Assembly: GCA_950097015.1 (NCBI GenBank)
Contig: CATNEN010000039.1
Location: 6,898,501-6,962,500, forward strand
DNA: 64,000 nucleotides
Source of the DNA: Macrostomum hystrix
Lineage: Eukaryota > Platyhelminthes > Macrostomidae
Direction of reading: 5' to 3'
The position numbers were made by a program, and so were the translations under genes. Positions 12,001 through 23,500 of the stretch are shown piece after piece (the stretch's first letter is position 1; every line of letters begins with the position of its first letter). The notes below the pieces were generated by a model. That model saw nothing but the letters and a program-made list of their open reading frames with translations. It was not told the origin of the DNA and did no database searches.

Positions 12001-12800
12001 AATAGTCCGTTCCGCCATTTCTCAGCCACTGGCATTCAGCCATTTCTCAGTCACTGGCATTCCGCTATTTCTCAGCCACTGGCATTCCGCCATTTCTCAG
12101 CCACTGGCATTCCGCTATTTCTTAGCCATTGGCATTCCGCTATTTCTTAGCCATTGGCATTCCGCCATTTCTCAGCCACTGGCATTCCGCCATTTCTCAG
12201 CCATTGGCATTCCGCTATTTCTTAGCCACTGGCATTCCACCATTTCTCAGCCATTGGCATTCCGCCATTTCTCAGCCATTGGCATTCCGCCATTTCTCAG
12301 CCATTGGCATTCCGCTATTTCTTAGCCACTGGCATTCCGCTATTTCTTAGCCACTGGCATTCCGCTATTTCTTAGCCACTGGCATTCCGCTATTTCTTAG
12401 CCACTGGCATTCCGCCATTTCTCAGCCACTGGCATTCCGCTATTTCTTAGCCACTGGCATTCCACCATTTCTCAGCCATTGGCATTCCGCCATTCAGCCG
12501 TTGGCATTCCGCCATTCAGCCGTTGGCATTCCGCCATTCAGCCGTTGGCATTCCGCCATTTCAAAGCGGCTGGCATTACGCCATTTTTTGTTGCAGGCCT
12601 ACCTTGATGTTCGCGTGCTGGACGACCTGCTTGGCCCGTACCTGAGCTACGAGTCCCGTACTCAGCTGAGATCAATCTACAGTGCCATCAACTCTGAGTC
12701 GGGCAGAACAGTGCTCAGCCTCACAGCGGATGAGACCCAGTTTGTTGATCGCATTGTTCGGCAGGAACGTCAGTTCCTGTCTGCCGCACTGGGCAAATAA
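6086..12800 (+). CDS. EXOC2: Exocyst complex component 2 (Sec5)
   Basis: Subunit of the exocyst, which tethers secretory vesicles to the plasma membrane; in animals the N-terminal IPT/TIG domain binds Ral GTPase. Exons: 6086-6094 (proposed), 6578-6919, 7395-7697, 8542-8874, 9271-9586, 10017-10516, 10592-10856, 11315-11733 and 12597-12800, all in consistent phase, giving 896 aa (human EXOC2 is 924). The TIG domain opens DINGISPRSGPPGTSVAIRG and contains ICGFDCTLWAEW. The helical Sec5 core includes KDHTDTLRNA...LFNLPG, DELKAAYVEEKARAIYGPLE and the C-terminal YLDVRVLDDLLGPYLSYES. The first exon (ATG AGC CAG before GTTTGT) is inferred from phase and the short human N-terminus. The donor after RAE at 10856 has an alternative nine bases downstream. 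Every intron from 7698 to 12596 except two carries a tandem array. The last codons overlap a poly(A) signal. Confidence 0.93.
7715..8135 (+). repeat. 19-bp minisatellite in EXOC2 intron 3
   Basis: About 22 copies of GCCTTGTGAGGAGGTTGTA with a T/C variant at the penultimate base. It starts about 17 bp after the donor at 7698. Confidence 0.95.
8128..8475 (+). mobile_element. tRNA-derived SINE, family 1 head with family 2 tail
   Basis: A tRNA-like head carries a B-box-like GGTTTCGATCCTGACTCC. The family body follows, with motifs shared by copies at 9726, 14568, 15325 and 49735 (GGACTGAACAGCTGTACGCA, GCAATAGCTTCGGCTGTG). From about 8388 it switches to the tail also present at 43999 and ends in an ATT-rich run. 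Non-coding, inside EXOC2 intron 3. Confidence 0.8.
8897..9105 (+). repeat. 20-bp minisatellite in EXOC2 intron 4
   Basis: About ten copies of TTCATTCCTGTCAGTTTGAG, then degenerate copies to about 9220. The array begins some 20 bp after the donor. Each unit contains a pyrimidine run ending in CAG, like a 3' splice site. Confidence 0.95.
9600..9715 (-). mobile_element. tRNA-like SINE head, minus strand
   Basis: The reverse complement has an A-box-like region and a B box (GGAGTTCGAATCGC) about 50 bp apart. No body of the main SINE family follows. It lies in EXOC2 intron 5. Confidence 0.5.
9726..9990 (+). mobile_element. tRNA-derived SINE, family 1
   Basis: B box GGGGTTCGATTCCTGAC, then the shared body (GGGTACCGGCATCAGCTGGG, CAATAGCTTCGGCTGTG) and a 3' end GGGCAGGTGTAAT followed by an ATT-rich tail. 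It lies in EXOC2 intron 5, with the exon acceptor about 25 bp downstream. Confidence 0.8.
10885..11275 (+). repeat. 22-bp minisatellite in EXOC2 intron 7
   Basis: About 17 copies of a unit containing TTCAAATCCTAATATTTCAG. Each unit ends in a pyrimidine tract plus CAG, so the array is a string of 3'-splice-site look-alikes ahead of the real acceptor at 11315. Confidence 0.95.
11752..12575 (+). repeat. 25-bp minisatellite in EXOC2 intron 8
   Basis: About 32 copies of a unit containing GGCATTCCGCCATTTCTCAG. The genuine acceptor of this intron reads GGCATTACGCCATTTTTTG then TTGCAG, so the repeat looks like a multiplied copy of the intron's own 3' end. The unit is shorter at the right edge (12490-12560). 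Confidence 0.95.
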
Positions 12801-12801
12801 A
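12796..12801 (+). promoter_or_regulatory. Poly(A) signal overlapping the EXOC2 stop codon
   Basis: AATAAA overlaps the TAA stop (GGC AAA TAA AAC). If used, the 3' UTR would be only about 15-30 nt long. Confidence 0.55.
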
Positions 12802-13254
12802 ACTTTGAGCCATTGCGTTAATGTCTGTTGCCATGGTATCCGCCGAGTACGCTGTGATTCCTGTGACCTCTAATTTAGATTCAGTTGTCTCAGATTCCAA
12901 TTTTTAGCAGCCAAATTATTTAGTGATGCTGCTGCTTCGTTTTGTCATCGTTGATTCTCACGGTATTTCGCTACAGATTTCCAGTTGTGCTGCTAATTGA
13001 TGCAAAAATACCCAATCAAATGCAATAGGAATGATATATCTTAAAACTATTGTAGCGTTTCTTATAATTTTGAATTTGGTTTGAATACTATAAATGAAAC
13101 TATAACCAATTTTTTAACATGCACACAATTTACTCGAGTTTGTTGCATGCTTAGTTAAAAATATTTCAATACCATTTGAGCCTTTCTTAATTAATTATTT
13201 CTGCATTGTTTGTTGGCATCTGTCTTAGTGTCTTCTTTAAGGAAGAGAATTGAA

Positions 13255-13830
13255 AAATCCGGAGATTTGAAAAAGATTTGAAAACCTCAAAGAATTGAAA
13301 AACTCAAAGAATTGAAAAACTCAAAGAATTGAAAAACTCAGAGAATTGAAAAACTCAAAGAATTAAAAAAGTTCAGAATTGAAAAATTCAGAGAATTGGA
13401 AAAATCTAAGAATTGAAATTTGTAGAAATTTAAAACTCAGAATTAAAAAAATTGTGAAAAAAAAATCGGAGAATTGAAGAATTCAAAGAATTAAAAAGTT
13501 CAGAATTGAAAAATTCAGAGAATTGAGAAATTCTGAGAATTGAGAGATTCAGAGAATTGAAAAATTCAGAGAATTGAAAAACTCAGAGAATTGAGAAATT
13601 CTGACAATTAGAAAGTTGAGAATTGAAAAATTCAGAGAATTGAAAAGTTCAGAGAATTAAGAAATTCAGAGAATTAAGAAACTCAGAGAATTGAAAAATT
13701 CTGAGAATTGAAAAAAACTAAGAAAAATTACAGAGAATTAAAAATAGTGGCGAACTTGAAAATTCAGAAAACTGAAAAACTCTAGGAATAAAAAATTCAC
13801 AGGGAAATGTAAAAAATTAGAGAGTCAGAA
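13255..13830. repeat. Degenerate 17-bp A-rich tandem repeat
   Basis: Dozens of imperfect copies of GAGAATTGAAAAACTCA in the convergent gap between EXOC2 and Shab. Divergence is much higher than in the intronic arrays, so it looks older. No gene is seen in 12802-14881. Confidence 0.9.
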
Positions 13831-14567
13831 AATGTAATAAAAATTGACGCAAGTAAAGAGGCGATATGTTGTGGTGTTTTTTGGACCTATTTTATAAATT
13901 ACTCTAAACAAGAGAGGAAAAATACAAGCGTTTTATTACTTCTTATTGGCTTGGCGTGCAAAAGAGCATGGTGCCGATTGTGGAACAGAAGGTTCTTGAC
14001 AGAAAAATCAGTGCCTCTTCTTCTACTGCTAGTGTACAAGGCTTTATGAGTGACAGCAATCAAATGGTTGATTTTGGCACTTGTAATAGTACTAATAGCC
14101 TTGTAATCTGTCATAATCATAGTGTTCATCGATTAGCAATAGCAAAAAATGTACAGCAAACGCAATAGAAAAAGGTTATAAATAAAATAACAGTGGTGAA
14201 ATTTGTTTAAATAAAGAACTAAATTGTGGCGCGAATTAGAATGATTTACTGCTCGAAATTGTGAGAGAAGCTTCGATTAAAAACACGTCGAAACAGAAAT
14301 CTTTGAGGTACAGTGCAAGTAGAACCATGTGCTTGTCTGTTTGCTGGCTTATTACTTATGCTTTCGAACAAATTAAGGGCTTTCAGAGCCATCTATATTT
14401 TTAATTGGTGCCTTCAAAATCTTTATATTTAGTACAATAAAATTATAATAAAACCGAAATTAACTACTGTAAGCTCAACTTTAAGAGTAAATTTAGACAG
14501 TCGCTTGGTAAAAGCTGACATAAAAATATGGGGATTTTTAAAGAAAGTCTTTAAGGAAATGGGGATC

Positions 14568-14850
14568 TTGTAACCGAGTGGTTTAAGCTCTAGGCCGGCT
14601 TCTGAATGAGTGGTCGAGAGTTCGAACCTTCCAGGTTAAAAATTAATGATCGCTAAGCAAGACACTTGATTTCCTACGTGCTTCAGTTCGAGTTCACCCC
14701 TGTATGATCAGCAGGGGGTAGAAATTTGGTTGGGTGCTGCCGCCCTACAACCCCATAACCCCCAAGTCCACGGACTGAACAGCTGTTCGCAGCCTTGTAA
14801 GCGGCGGTGCCGCTGGCTGCACACCAAAGAGAAAAAGTGAATGAACTCGA
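14568..14850 (+). mobile_element. tRNA-derived SINE, family 1
   Basis: The head has an A-box-like GTAACCGAGTGGTTTAAG and a B box GAGTTCGAACCTTCC. The body ends with GGACTGAACAGCTGTTCGCA. It ends about 30 bp before the stop codon of the leftward exon at 14882, so it lies in that gene's 3' UTR in antisense orientation. Confidence 0.8.
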
Positions 14851-14881
14851 ATAAGTTCAAAGCAATGTTGCTTGACCAGTT

Positions 14882-16575
14882 TTAATCTTCGTGAGTCTTC
14901 GCCGCCACATCCGCCGTAGTCGCTGCAGTCGTCGCCGATTCTACCGAGGCAGTCGCCGCCGAAGCCAGAGCAGTCGATGAGTTCGCTGCCAATGATGCTG
15001 GCGGAACCAGAGCCGCAGCCGGCGCAGCAGCGTTGGCCAGAGTCTCGTCAATGCTTCGCCGTCGAATCAAGCTGGAGCCGCCGGCTGTGTCCCAGGTCTC
15101 GGCTATCACCGTCATTTTGGCTGCTGACGAGTGCCGTTTCAGGATGCCCGGCGGCTGCTGCTGCTGACGGCGCTGCTGGCTCGGCGAGGCCAGCGGGCTG
15201 ACCCCGGCGCTGGCGGTGTGTCGCCACGGCAGCGAGCGGCGCGGCTGGTGATAGTGCGGATGCGGCAGGAGTCGCCTTGTCTGGTCTGTCGGGTTAGGAG
15301 AGAATTAAGAATGCGTTATACGCTGCGTGCCTACGTGAAGGTCGGAGGTTCGAATCCGGCCTCTACTAGATCAGTCTGTGTTCTTTAGCAACACAACGAA
15401 CCCAATACTGCTTCAGTTCACCTAGAGGTTTTCTGAATGGGTACCAGCATTAGCCGGGGTATTTGAGGGTGGGTGTGGCGACACTACCCCAGTCCATGGA
15501 CTGAACAGCCGTACGCAGCCTTCAGATGATCTGACTGCAGTTGCGGGCAGGTGTAATTAATTAATAGTAACAATCGAATTTTCATATTCATGTATTTTTT
15601 AGCTTTAAGACTAGGTTGTAGCCTACAGTGGTTGAGCACTGGACTTCAAGCCAAGAAGTCGAGAACTCGACTCCTAGTCCAGAGGAAAACACCTTTGCCC
15701 TCGAGTAAGCTTGAGTGTTGAACAGCAATAAATGAGATAATTTCAAAGTTGGATAGCGTAAAAAGAGTAGCAAAAAGTTTCTGCAAAGTAAAGCCGAGAT
15801 TTTGCTTGGAGGGCGTTGGCGCTCAGTCTGACTACTTTAAGTTGTGTAGAAGTACTAAAAATAAAAAACTGACTCTTACAAAAAAGAATTGCGACGTAGT
15901 AAACATATTCAAGTCTAGACAAAAGTACAAACCAGACGGTCAGCGCGATTTGAAAATGAAATGTTACCATCAGACATAGGCGACCCTCTGTTCTTGGCTG
16001 CTCGATTGCAGCTCTAAGATTGTTTGGGAAAATATCAATGCATGCCCTTGTGCTCTTGACTATTTGAAATTATCATATTGGACTCATCATTCTTAAACAG
16101 AGATAATGAATTCGAATATTCACACACCTCCAACATAAAGGTCGGGACACTAGGATAATGAAGGTCGGGATTCCCCTCTAGGATAATGAAGGTCGGGATT
16201 CCCCACTAGGATCTTTATGATAATATAGGTCGGGATTCTCTTCTATGATACTGAAGTTCGGGATTCTCCTATTTGATAATGAAGGTCGGAATCACCCCTT
16301 CTTAAGATTGGCACAGCTGTCGTGTAACTCACCGGCCGACTCCATAATGTCGACCGACCGCCTCTTGCCTCTGTCATCAGCGGCGGCGCCGCTGCCGCTG
16401 AAGAATCGGCTGAGACCTCCGAGTAACGGCGATGCCGACGGCGACGGCGTGTGCGAACCTTCCGAGGGTGGCTCGGCAAACTGGATCTTGTCGCGACGCT
16501 GCCGAGTTCTGGGCGTGCCGGGCCCCCCTGCACCTGGTGTCGACGGCGGTGACACCGTAGTTGTCACAACTGGCA

Positions 16576-16607
<32 letters not shown>

Positions 16608-16831
16608 GAGCAAGTAGGTGTCAGCGGACTGTGCGGTTGGCTGTTGCAAGTGCCGAACGTGGCGTCGCTTTTGCCACCGGGGCTGTCTAAGTCAACCAGC
16701 CTAGCCAGTTGCGGATGCGATGTCGAGTTGGCCGTTGCCATGGTGATAAGCGTCGCCTCTGGCAGCGCAACAAGGCGACCCCTGGCCTCGGAGTCGAGCT
16801 CGTCCGAATCGTCAAGATAAAACCTTGCGTT
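14882..16831 (-). CDS. Probable alternative C-terminal exons of the Shab channel
   Basis: Two minus-strand exons: about 16831-16333 and 15285-14882. The donor GTGAGT after 16333 leaves one base (G) and the acceptor at 15285 supplies AC, so the frame is continuous through MESA-D-QTRRLL. Composition is Ser/Pro/Gln/Ala-rich with a poly-Gln run, a proline-directed segment (SPPSTPGAGGPGTP) and basic Ser motifs (GKRRSVDIM, LIRRRSIDETL). They lie 550 bp downstream of the Shab pore exon on the same strand. A donor GTAAGC overlaps the Shab stop, and acceptor GCAAG at 16823 matches its phase. The joined product would be about 963 aa, close to typical Shab/Kv2 sizes. The acceptor at 16831 (CACACAG) is better but is out of phase with that donor. 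The coding nature is convincing; membership in Shab is inference. Confidence 0.6.
15325..15575 (+). mobile_element. tRNA-derived SINE, family 1
   Basis: B box GGAGGTTCGAATCCGGCC, then the shared body (GGGTACCAGCATTAGCCGGG, GGACTGAACAGCCGTACGCA) and 3' end GCGGGCAGGTGTAATTAATT. Located in the intron between the two C-terminal exons, inserted antisense. Confidence 0.8.
15612..15700 (+). mobile_element. tRNA-like SINE head
   Basis: GTAGCCTACAGTGGTTGAGC resembles an A box and GAGAACTCGACTCCTAG a B box. The head is similar to that at 49735. No anticodon-stem fold convincing enough for a tRNA gene. Confidence 0.4.
16135..16300. repeat. About 28-bp tandem repeat, 5 imperfect copies
   Basis: Units contain GATAATGAAGGTCGGGATTC. 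It lies in the same intron, just downstream in gene sense of the donor at 16333. Confidence 0.85.
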
Positions 16832-17300
16832 CTGTGTGTTTAAAATCGAATTATAAATCCCTGTCTTTAACTGTTTGTTGCTATTGAGCAATTTGACCAA
16901 TGCACTATTAAGTGAATTGTTTCGCCCACCTCACTCCTAATAAATTCCCGTCCTCTGCGCTGTTCGCTGGTTGGTCCACAGTGCAGCCCACCTCACTCTT
17001 TATAAATGCCTGTCCTCTGCTGCTCGCTGATTGGTCCTCTTTTCAGTCCACCTCACTCTTTATAAATGCCGGTTCTTTGCCATTCTTTGACTCGTCAAAA
17101 AAATGTCTACGCATTTTCCTTTTATTCCAGTGCTCTCACTGAACTGCCATTTGCTCAGTAGCATTCCAGACCTTTTTATTCGCCGTCGAATTCGCCAGCC
17201 CCTCGTCCAGAAGGCGCCCCACAGCCGCAGCAGCCGCTTCGATGTCCACAGTGGACACGTGACGGTCCTTCGAAGTTCCAGACTCCTCGCGACACCTTAA

Positions 17301-17306
17301 TTTATT
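17301..17306 (-). promoter_or_regulatory. Candidate poly(A) signal for the short Shab transcript
   Basis: AATAAA on the minus strand, about 75 nt after the TAA at 17380. This would end an unspliced short form before the C-terminal exons. Confidence 0.45.
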
Positions 17307-17379
17307 ATTTTCCTTTTTATAAAGAAGTTAGTTCGCTTGTTCGGGTATCCTATCAGATCAGATATAATTTGCGTCTCGC

Positions 17380-17458
17380 TTACTTCAAGTAGGCCATATC
17401 GATTTTAGTGTGACTGCGGTGTCTTCGACCTCCGACGCCCCCGCCGCTACTAGTGCCG

Positions 17459-17500
<42 letters not shown>

Positions 17501-20500
17501 ACACTGAAGTCGCTGTCGTCTTGATCTTCGATGCCGCCGCAGGTTTCCTGACTCGGCCGCTGACGAATGAACGACGCCACGGACACCAGGCTGCCCTTCC
17601 GCTTCGCCGACTCCATGGCCTCCATTCTTCGCTGTGCCTTCTCCCTCCGCGACTGTTCCTTGTAGAACTCGGCGAAGTTGTTCACAATGATGGGAATCGG
17701 CAGGGCGACCACCAGGACGCCGCAGATGCAGCAGCCGCTGCCGATAATCTTGCCCAGAGCAGTTCTAGGCACAATGTCACCGTAGCCAACAGTTGTCATG
17801 GTGATGGCCGCCCACCAGAAAGTGGCGGGAATCGATCGGAACTGGTTCGGACGGTCGCCGTCGCCCGGCTCGTCCTTCTCGGCGAAGTAGGCCAGACTTG
17901 AGAACAGCAGAACGCCGAGTAGGACGAACAGGATGAGTAGGCCGAGCTCCTTGTAGCTCTGGTGCAGGGTGTAGCCCAGGGACTTCAAGCCGGTTGAGTG
18001 TCTGGCCAATTTCAGCACTCGCAGGATTCGCAGAATGCGGAACACTTGCACAATCTTGCGCACCGAAGTCAGCGACGAATATTCGCCACTGTCCTCATCC
18101 TGCAGGCTGTGCATCAGGATCACGGAGATGTAGTATGGTACAATCGCGATCAGGTCTATGATGTTCATCGGGCCTTTCAAGAACTTGCCCTTGTCCGGCG
18201 AGGCCCACAGTCGCAGGACAAACTCAAGCGTGAACCAGACGATACAGACGGCCTCCACAATCTCCAGGCTGGGATTGTCCTCTAGAGACCACACCGGAAT
18301 CGTCCCGTTCGGGCCCTCGTTGCGCGTGTGATTCTTCTGGATCTCCGGGATGGTGTTCAGCGTCAGGCCGACGGTCGCCAGCACGATGAACAGGACGGAC
18401 ACAATGGCAACAATCTGACGGTGTTCGGTGACACAATTAAGCGAAAATTTCACTAATACTGTTCTCTACCTCCTCTCCCAGTGTCTTCATTTTCTACCCT
18501 CCAGCTGACCCTCATTCCCTACCCCCAGTCTCTTCATGTTCTACCCTCCAGCTGACCCTCATTCCCTACCCCCAGTCTCTTCATTTTCTACCCTCCAGCT
18601 GACCCTCATTCCCTACCCCCAGTCTCTTCATGTTCTACCCTCCAGCTGACCCTCATTCCCTACCCCCAGTCTCTTCATATTCTACCCTCCAGCTGACCCT
18701 CATTCCCTACCCCAGTCTCTTCATATTCTACCCTCCAGCTGACCCTCATTCCCTACCCCAGTCTCTTCATATTCTACCCTCCAGCTGACCCTCATTCCCT
18801 ACCCCAGTGTCTTCATTTTCTACCCTCCAGCTGACCCTCATTCTCTACCCCAGTGTCTTCATTTTCTACCCTCCAGCTGACCCTCATTCCCTACCCCAGT
18901 CTCTTCATATTCTACCCTCCAGCTGACCCTCATTCCCTACCCCAGTGTCTTCATATTCTACCCTCCAGCCGACCCTCATTTCCTAACAATTGGAGATTCA
19001 CAATCTCTAAACCATCCACAGGGTAACACAGTCATAATTATTCATTTGGCTGAGTCATCTCAATTATCAGCAATGGAATGCTGTATGACGAAGTGTCGGA
19101 TTGCTAGAGTCATGGCTGTTAAATGGACCAATGGCTGATCAAAGATCTGATTAAGGACCATCAGCTGATCGACTAGACAGTGGGGAGAATCTAGAATATA
19201 CATTCATGTTAATTTGGAGCATCCTCCTATACTCGAATCGCAATGATCGATGAGGCATTGGGAATCTGCGACTTGTGCTCTAAGCTGGGATTCTCTTCGT
19301 TGCAAAATGTGCCCAAATTTTCATTGCGGCAGATGGTGCCTGATCTCTCGCTCCCTCTCCCATTTCTTCCTCTCAGTAATAATGATTCTCGGCCAGCAAG
19401 TCTCCCTGGCTGGATGAGTCAATCTTGAGCACGAACTAGAATTTTTAGCAGATGCAGCCTACTCATATTTTGCCTCTCTCAAAGCAGACAGGCTTGTAAA
19501 GAAAGCCTGTACTCGTACAAGGAAAAAAATCTGTATATATAATTTAATATTTTTTTGCTTTTTTGCCAATGCATTACGCTACTGATTGCTCTGATTTGCA
19601 CTCTAGCTCGTTGCATAAAAGTGCACAATTTTTTTTACCCTTAGTCAATAAAATAATTTGCTGACTTTCCTACAGGTCACAGCCCTCTCTGTAACAGGTC
19701 ACAGCCCTCTCTGTAACAGGTCACAGCCCTCTGTGTAACAGGTCACAGCCCTCTGTGTAACAGGTCACAGCCCTCTGTGTAACAGGTCACAGCCCTCTCT
19801 GTAACAGGTCACAGCCCTCTGTGTAACAGGTCACAGCCCTCTGTGTAACAGGTCACAGCCCTCTGTGTAACAGGTCACAGCCCTCTCTGTAACAGGTCAC
19901 AGCCCTCTGTGTAACAGGTCACAGCCCTCTGTGTAACAGGTCACAGCCCTCTGTGTAACAGGTCACAGCCCTCTGTGTAACAGGTCACAGCCCTCTGTGT
20001 AACAGGTCACAGCCCTCTGTGTAACAGGTCACAGCCCTCTCTGTAACAGGTCACAGCCCTCTCTGTAACAGGTCACAGCCCTCTCTGTAACAGGTCACAG
20101 CCCTCTGTGTAACAGGTCACAGCCCTCTGTGTAACAGGTCACAGCCCTCTGTGTAACAGGTCACAGCCCTCTGTGTAACAGGTCACAGCCCTCTGTGTAA
20201 CAGGTCACAGCCCTCTCTGTAACAGGTCAGAGCCCTCTCTGTAACAGGTCACAGCCCTCTGTGTAACAGGTCACAGCCCTCTCTGTAACAGGTCACAGCC
20301 CTCTCTGTAACAGGTCACAGCCCTCTGTGTAACAGGTCACAGCCCTCTGTGTAACAGGTCACAGCCCTCTCTGTAACAGGTCACAGCCCTCTCTGTAACA
20401 GGTCACAGCCCTCTCTGTAACAGGTCACAGCCCTCTGTGTAACAGGTCACAGCCCTCTGTGTAACAGGTCACAGCCCTCTCTGTAACAGGTCACAGCCCT

Positions 20501-23500
20501 CTGTGTAACAGGTCACAGCCCTCTCTGTAACAGGTCACAGCCCTCTCTGTAACAGGTCACAGCCCTCTCTGTAACAGGTCACAGCCCTCTGTGTAACAGG
20601 TCACAGCCCTCTGTGTAACAGGTCACAGCCCTCTCTGTAACAGGTCACAGCCCTCTGTGTAACAGGTCACAGCCCTCTGTGTAACAGGTCACAGCCCTCT
20701 GTGTAACAGGTCACAGCCCTCTGTGTAACAGGTCACAGCCCTCTCTGTAACAGGTCACAGCCCTCTGTGTAACAGGTCACAGCCCTCTCTGTAACAGGTC
20801 ACAGCCCTCTGTGTAACAGGTCACAGCCCTCTGTGTAACAGGTCACAGCCCTCTCTGTAACAGGTCACAGCCCTCTGTGTAACAGGTCACAGCCCTCTGT
20901 GTAACAGGTCACAGCCCTCTGTGTAACAGGTCACAGCCCTCTGTGTAACAGGTCACAGCCCTCTCTGTAACAGGTCACAGCCCTCTGTGTAACAGGTCAC
21001 AGCCCTCTGTGTAACAGGTCACAGCCCTCTCTGTAACAGGTCACAGCCCTCTCTGTAACAGGTCACAGCCCTCTCTGTAACAGGTCACAGCCCTCTCTGT
21101 AACAGGTCACAGCCCTCTGTGTAACAGGTCACAGCCCTCTCTGTAACAGGTCACAGCCCTCTGTGTAACAGGTCACAGCCCTCTGTGTAACAGGTCACAG
21201 CCCTCTGTGTAACAGGTCACAGCCCTCTGTGTAACAGGTCACAGCCCTCTCTGTAACAGGTCACAGCCCTCTGTGTAACAGGTCACAGCCCTCTGTGTAA
21301 CAGGTCACAGCCCTCTGTGTAACAGGTCACAGCCCTCTGTGTAACAGGTCACAGCCCTCTGTGTAACAGGTCACAGCCCTCTGTGTAACAGGTCACAGCC
21401 CTCTCTGTAACAGGTCACAGCCCTCTCTGTAACAGGTCACAGCCCTCTCTGTAACAGGTCACAGCCCTCTCTGTAACAGGTCACAGCCCTCTCTGTAACA
21501 GGACATGAACCCTCTCTGTAACAGGATATGAACCCTCTCTGTAACAGGACATGAACCCTCTCTGTAACAGGATATGAACCCTCTCTGTAACAGGATATGA
21601 ACCCTCTCTGTAACAGGATATGAGCCCTCTCTGTAACAGGATATGAACCCTCTCTGTAACAGGATATGAACCCTCTCTGTAACAGGACATGAACCCTCTC
21701 TGTAACAGGATATGAACCCTCTCTGTAACAGGATATGAGCCCTCTCTGTAACAGGATATGAGCCCTCTCTGTAACAGGATATGAACCCTCTCTGTAACAG
21801 GATATGAACCCTCTCTGTAACAGGATATGAACCCTCTCTGTAACAGGATATGAACCCTCTCTGTAACAGGATATGAACCCTCTCTGTAACAGGATATGAA
21901 CCCTCTCTGAACCAATGTGAGCATCAGCAGTCGTTAAACCTACGCACTTTAAGCTATTGCAAAACATTCAATTGTCCCGGACTGGTTCAGACCTCACCAA
22001 TCTGCTCTTAACTCAATTTGGCCACTTCTTGCTTAGCATGGGTAGTGGCTGCATGGGCAGTGCGGGGGATTTCTCCCTTGTTGAGTAGGAGGTGCTGCAG
22101 CCACTTGGCACTGTACCTGAGACAAGGAGAGGAACATTAATTGAGAATCCTGGGGCGGTAGCTGCATGTGGCTGCAGAATTAAGCTGCTGGACCAGTGAG
22201 TGAATTGGAAAGCTATGATTGGGGGGACAACTTTTAGTAGCGGCAAAAGGATTGCTGCTAGGATTTTAAATCCCGCTACTTCCCATGGGAGCAAAAAGTC
22301 TCTCAGCGTCCCCACCCGTTCTCTTCCGCAGCGTTTCAAAGCGTGGAATCGAACTCATGGCATTACTTGCTTTCAATTGGACGCTTTTATCGCTATCTAT
22401 CAATCAGCCACTTCACTTTTTTAGGATAAATGAAAATGCAAAAAGCTAATTGTCGGTACGTTTGTGATGTCCGATGTGTGAGACCTCCAGAGATGGAAAT
22501 ATTGATCCAGAAAAACTGTTTTAAAAAATTAGACAGAATTATTTTTTGCCAAACCTGATCGCGCTCAAGTGAAAAGCTTCATCAACTCAGAGCACATACA
22601 GAGAAAAAAAAAATTAATGTAGCTTTTCAAAAACTGCCTTTCTCGTTATCCAAAGGCTTTTGAATAGGGCCACATTGATTATCACAAAAGCATCAAAATT
22701 TCTCAAACCTATATTCTATGGTGGGTCCGTAGTTAGAATTTCACACGGTCTCTCACGATTATCACACAGAATCTCACACAAGTCTCATTTAGAATTTTAC
22801 AACTTCTCACGCAGAATCTCATATGATACTCACACAGAATCCCACACGACTCTAATTCAGAATCCCACACGATTCTCACACAGAATCCCCACACGATTCT
22901 CACGCAGAATATCTCTCACGCGATTCTCACACAGAATCCCCACACGATTCTCACACAGAATCCCCACACGATTCTCACGCAGAATATCTCTCACGCGATT
23001 CTCACACAGAATCCCACACGATTCTCACACAGAATCTCACACGATTCTCACACAGAATCTCACGCGATTCTCACACAGAATCTCACGCGATTCCCACGCA
23101 GAATCTCACACGATTCTCACACAGAATCCCACACGATTCTCACTCAGAATCTCATTCGATTATCACACAGAATCTCACACGATTCTCACACAGAATCTCA
23201 TTCGATTCTCACACAATCTCATTCGATTCTCACACAGAATCTCACACGATTCCCACACAGAATCCCACACGGTTATCACACAGAATCCCACACGGTTATC
23301 ACACAGAATCCCACACGGTTATCACACAGAATCCCACACGGTTATCACACAGAATCCCACACGGTTATCACACAGAATCCCACACGGTTATCACACAGAA
23401 TCCCACACGGTTATCACACAGAATCCCACACGGTTATCACACAGAATCCCACACGGTTATCACACAGAATATCTCACGCGATTCTCGAATTCTGAACAGG

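Noticed and set aside
17100-17300. Extra minus-strand exon with VSTVDIEAAAAAVGRLLDEG
   Set aside because: A short open stretch with a GTGAGA donor exists, but its phase does not join to the neighbouring exons and no family similarity was recognised.
18415-18453. ATG at 18453 as the Shab start or a separate pore-only channel gene
   Set aside because: The 13 residues before IVAIVSV have no channel similarity. The acceptor GTCAG in phase 0 joins exactly to the T1 exon at 28290.
19674-21912. CRISPR-like array
   Set aside because: Direct head-to-tail units with no unique spacers, in a eukaryotic intron.
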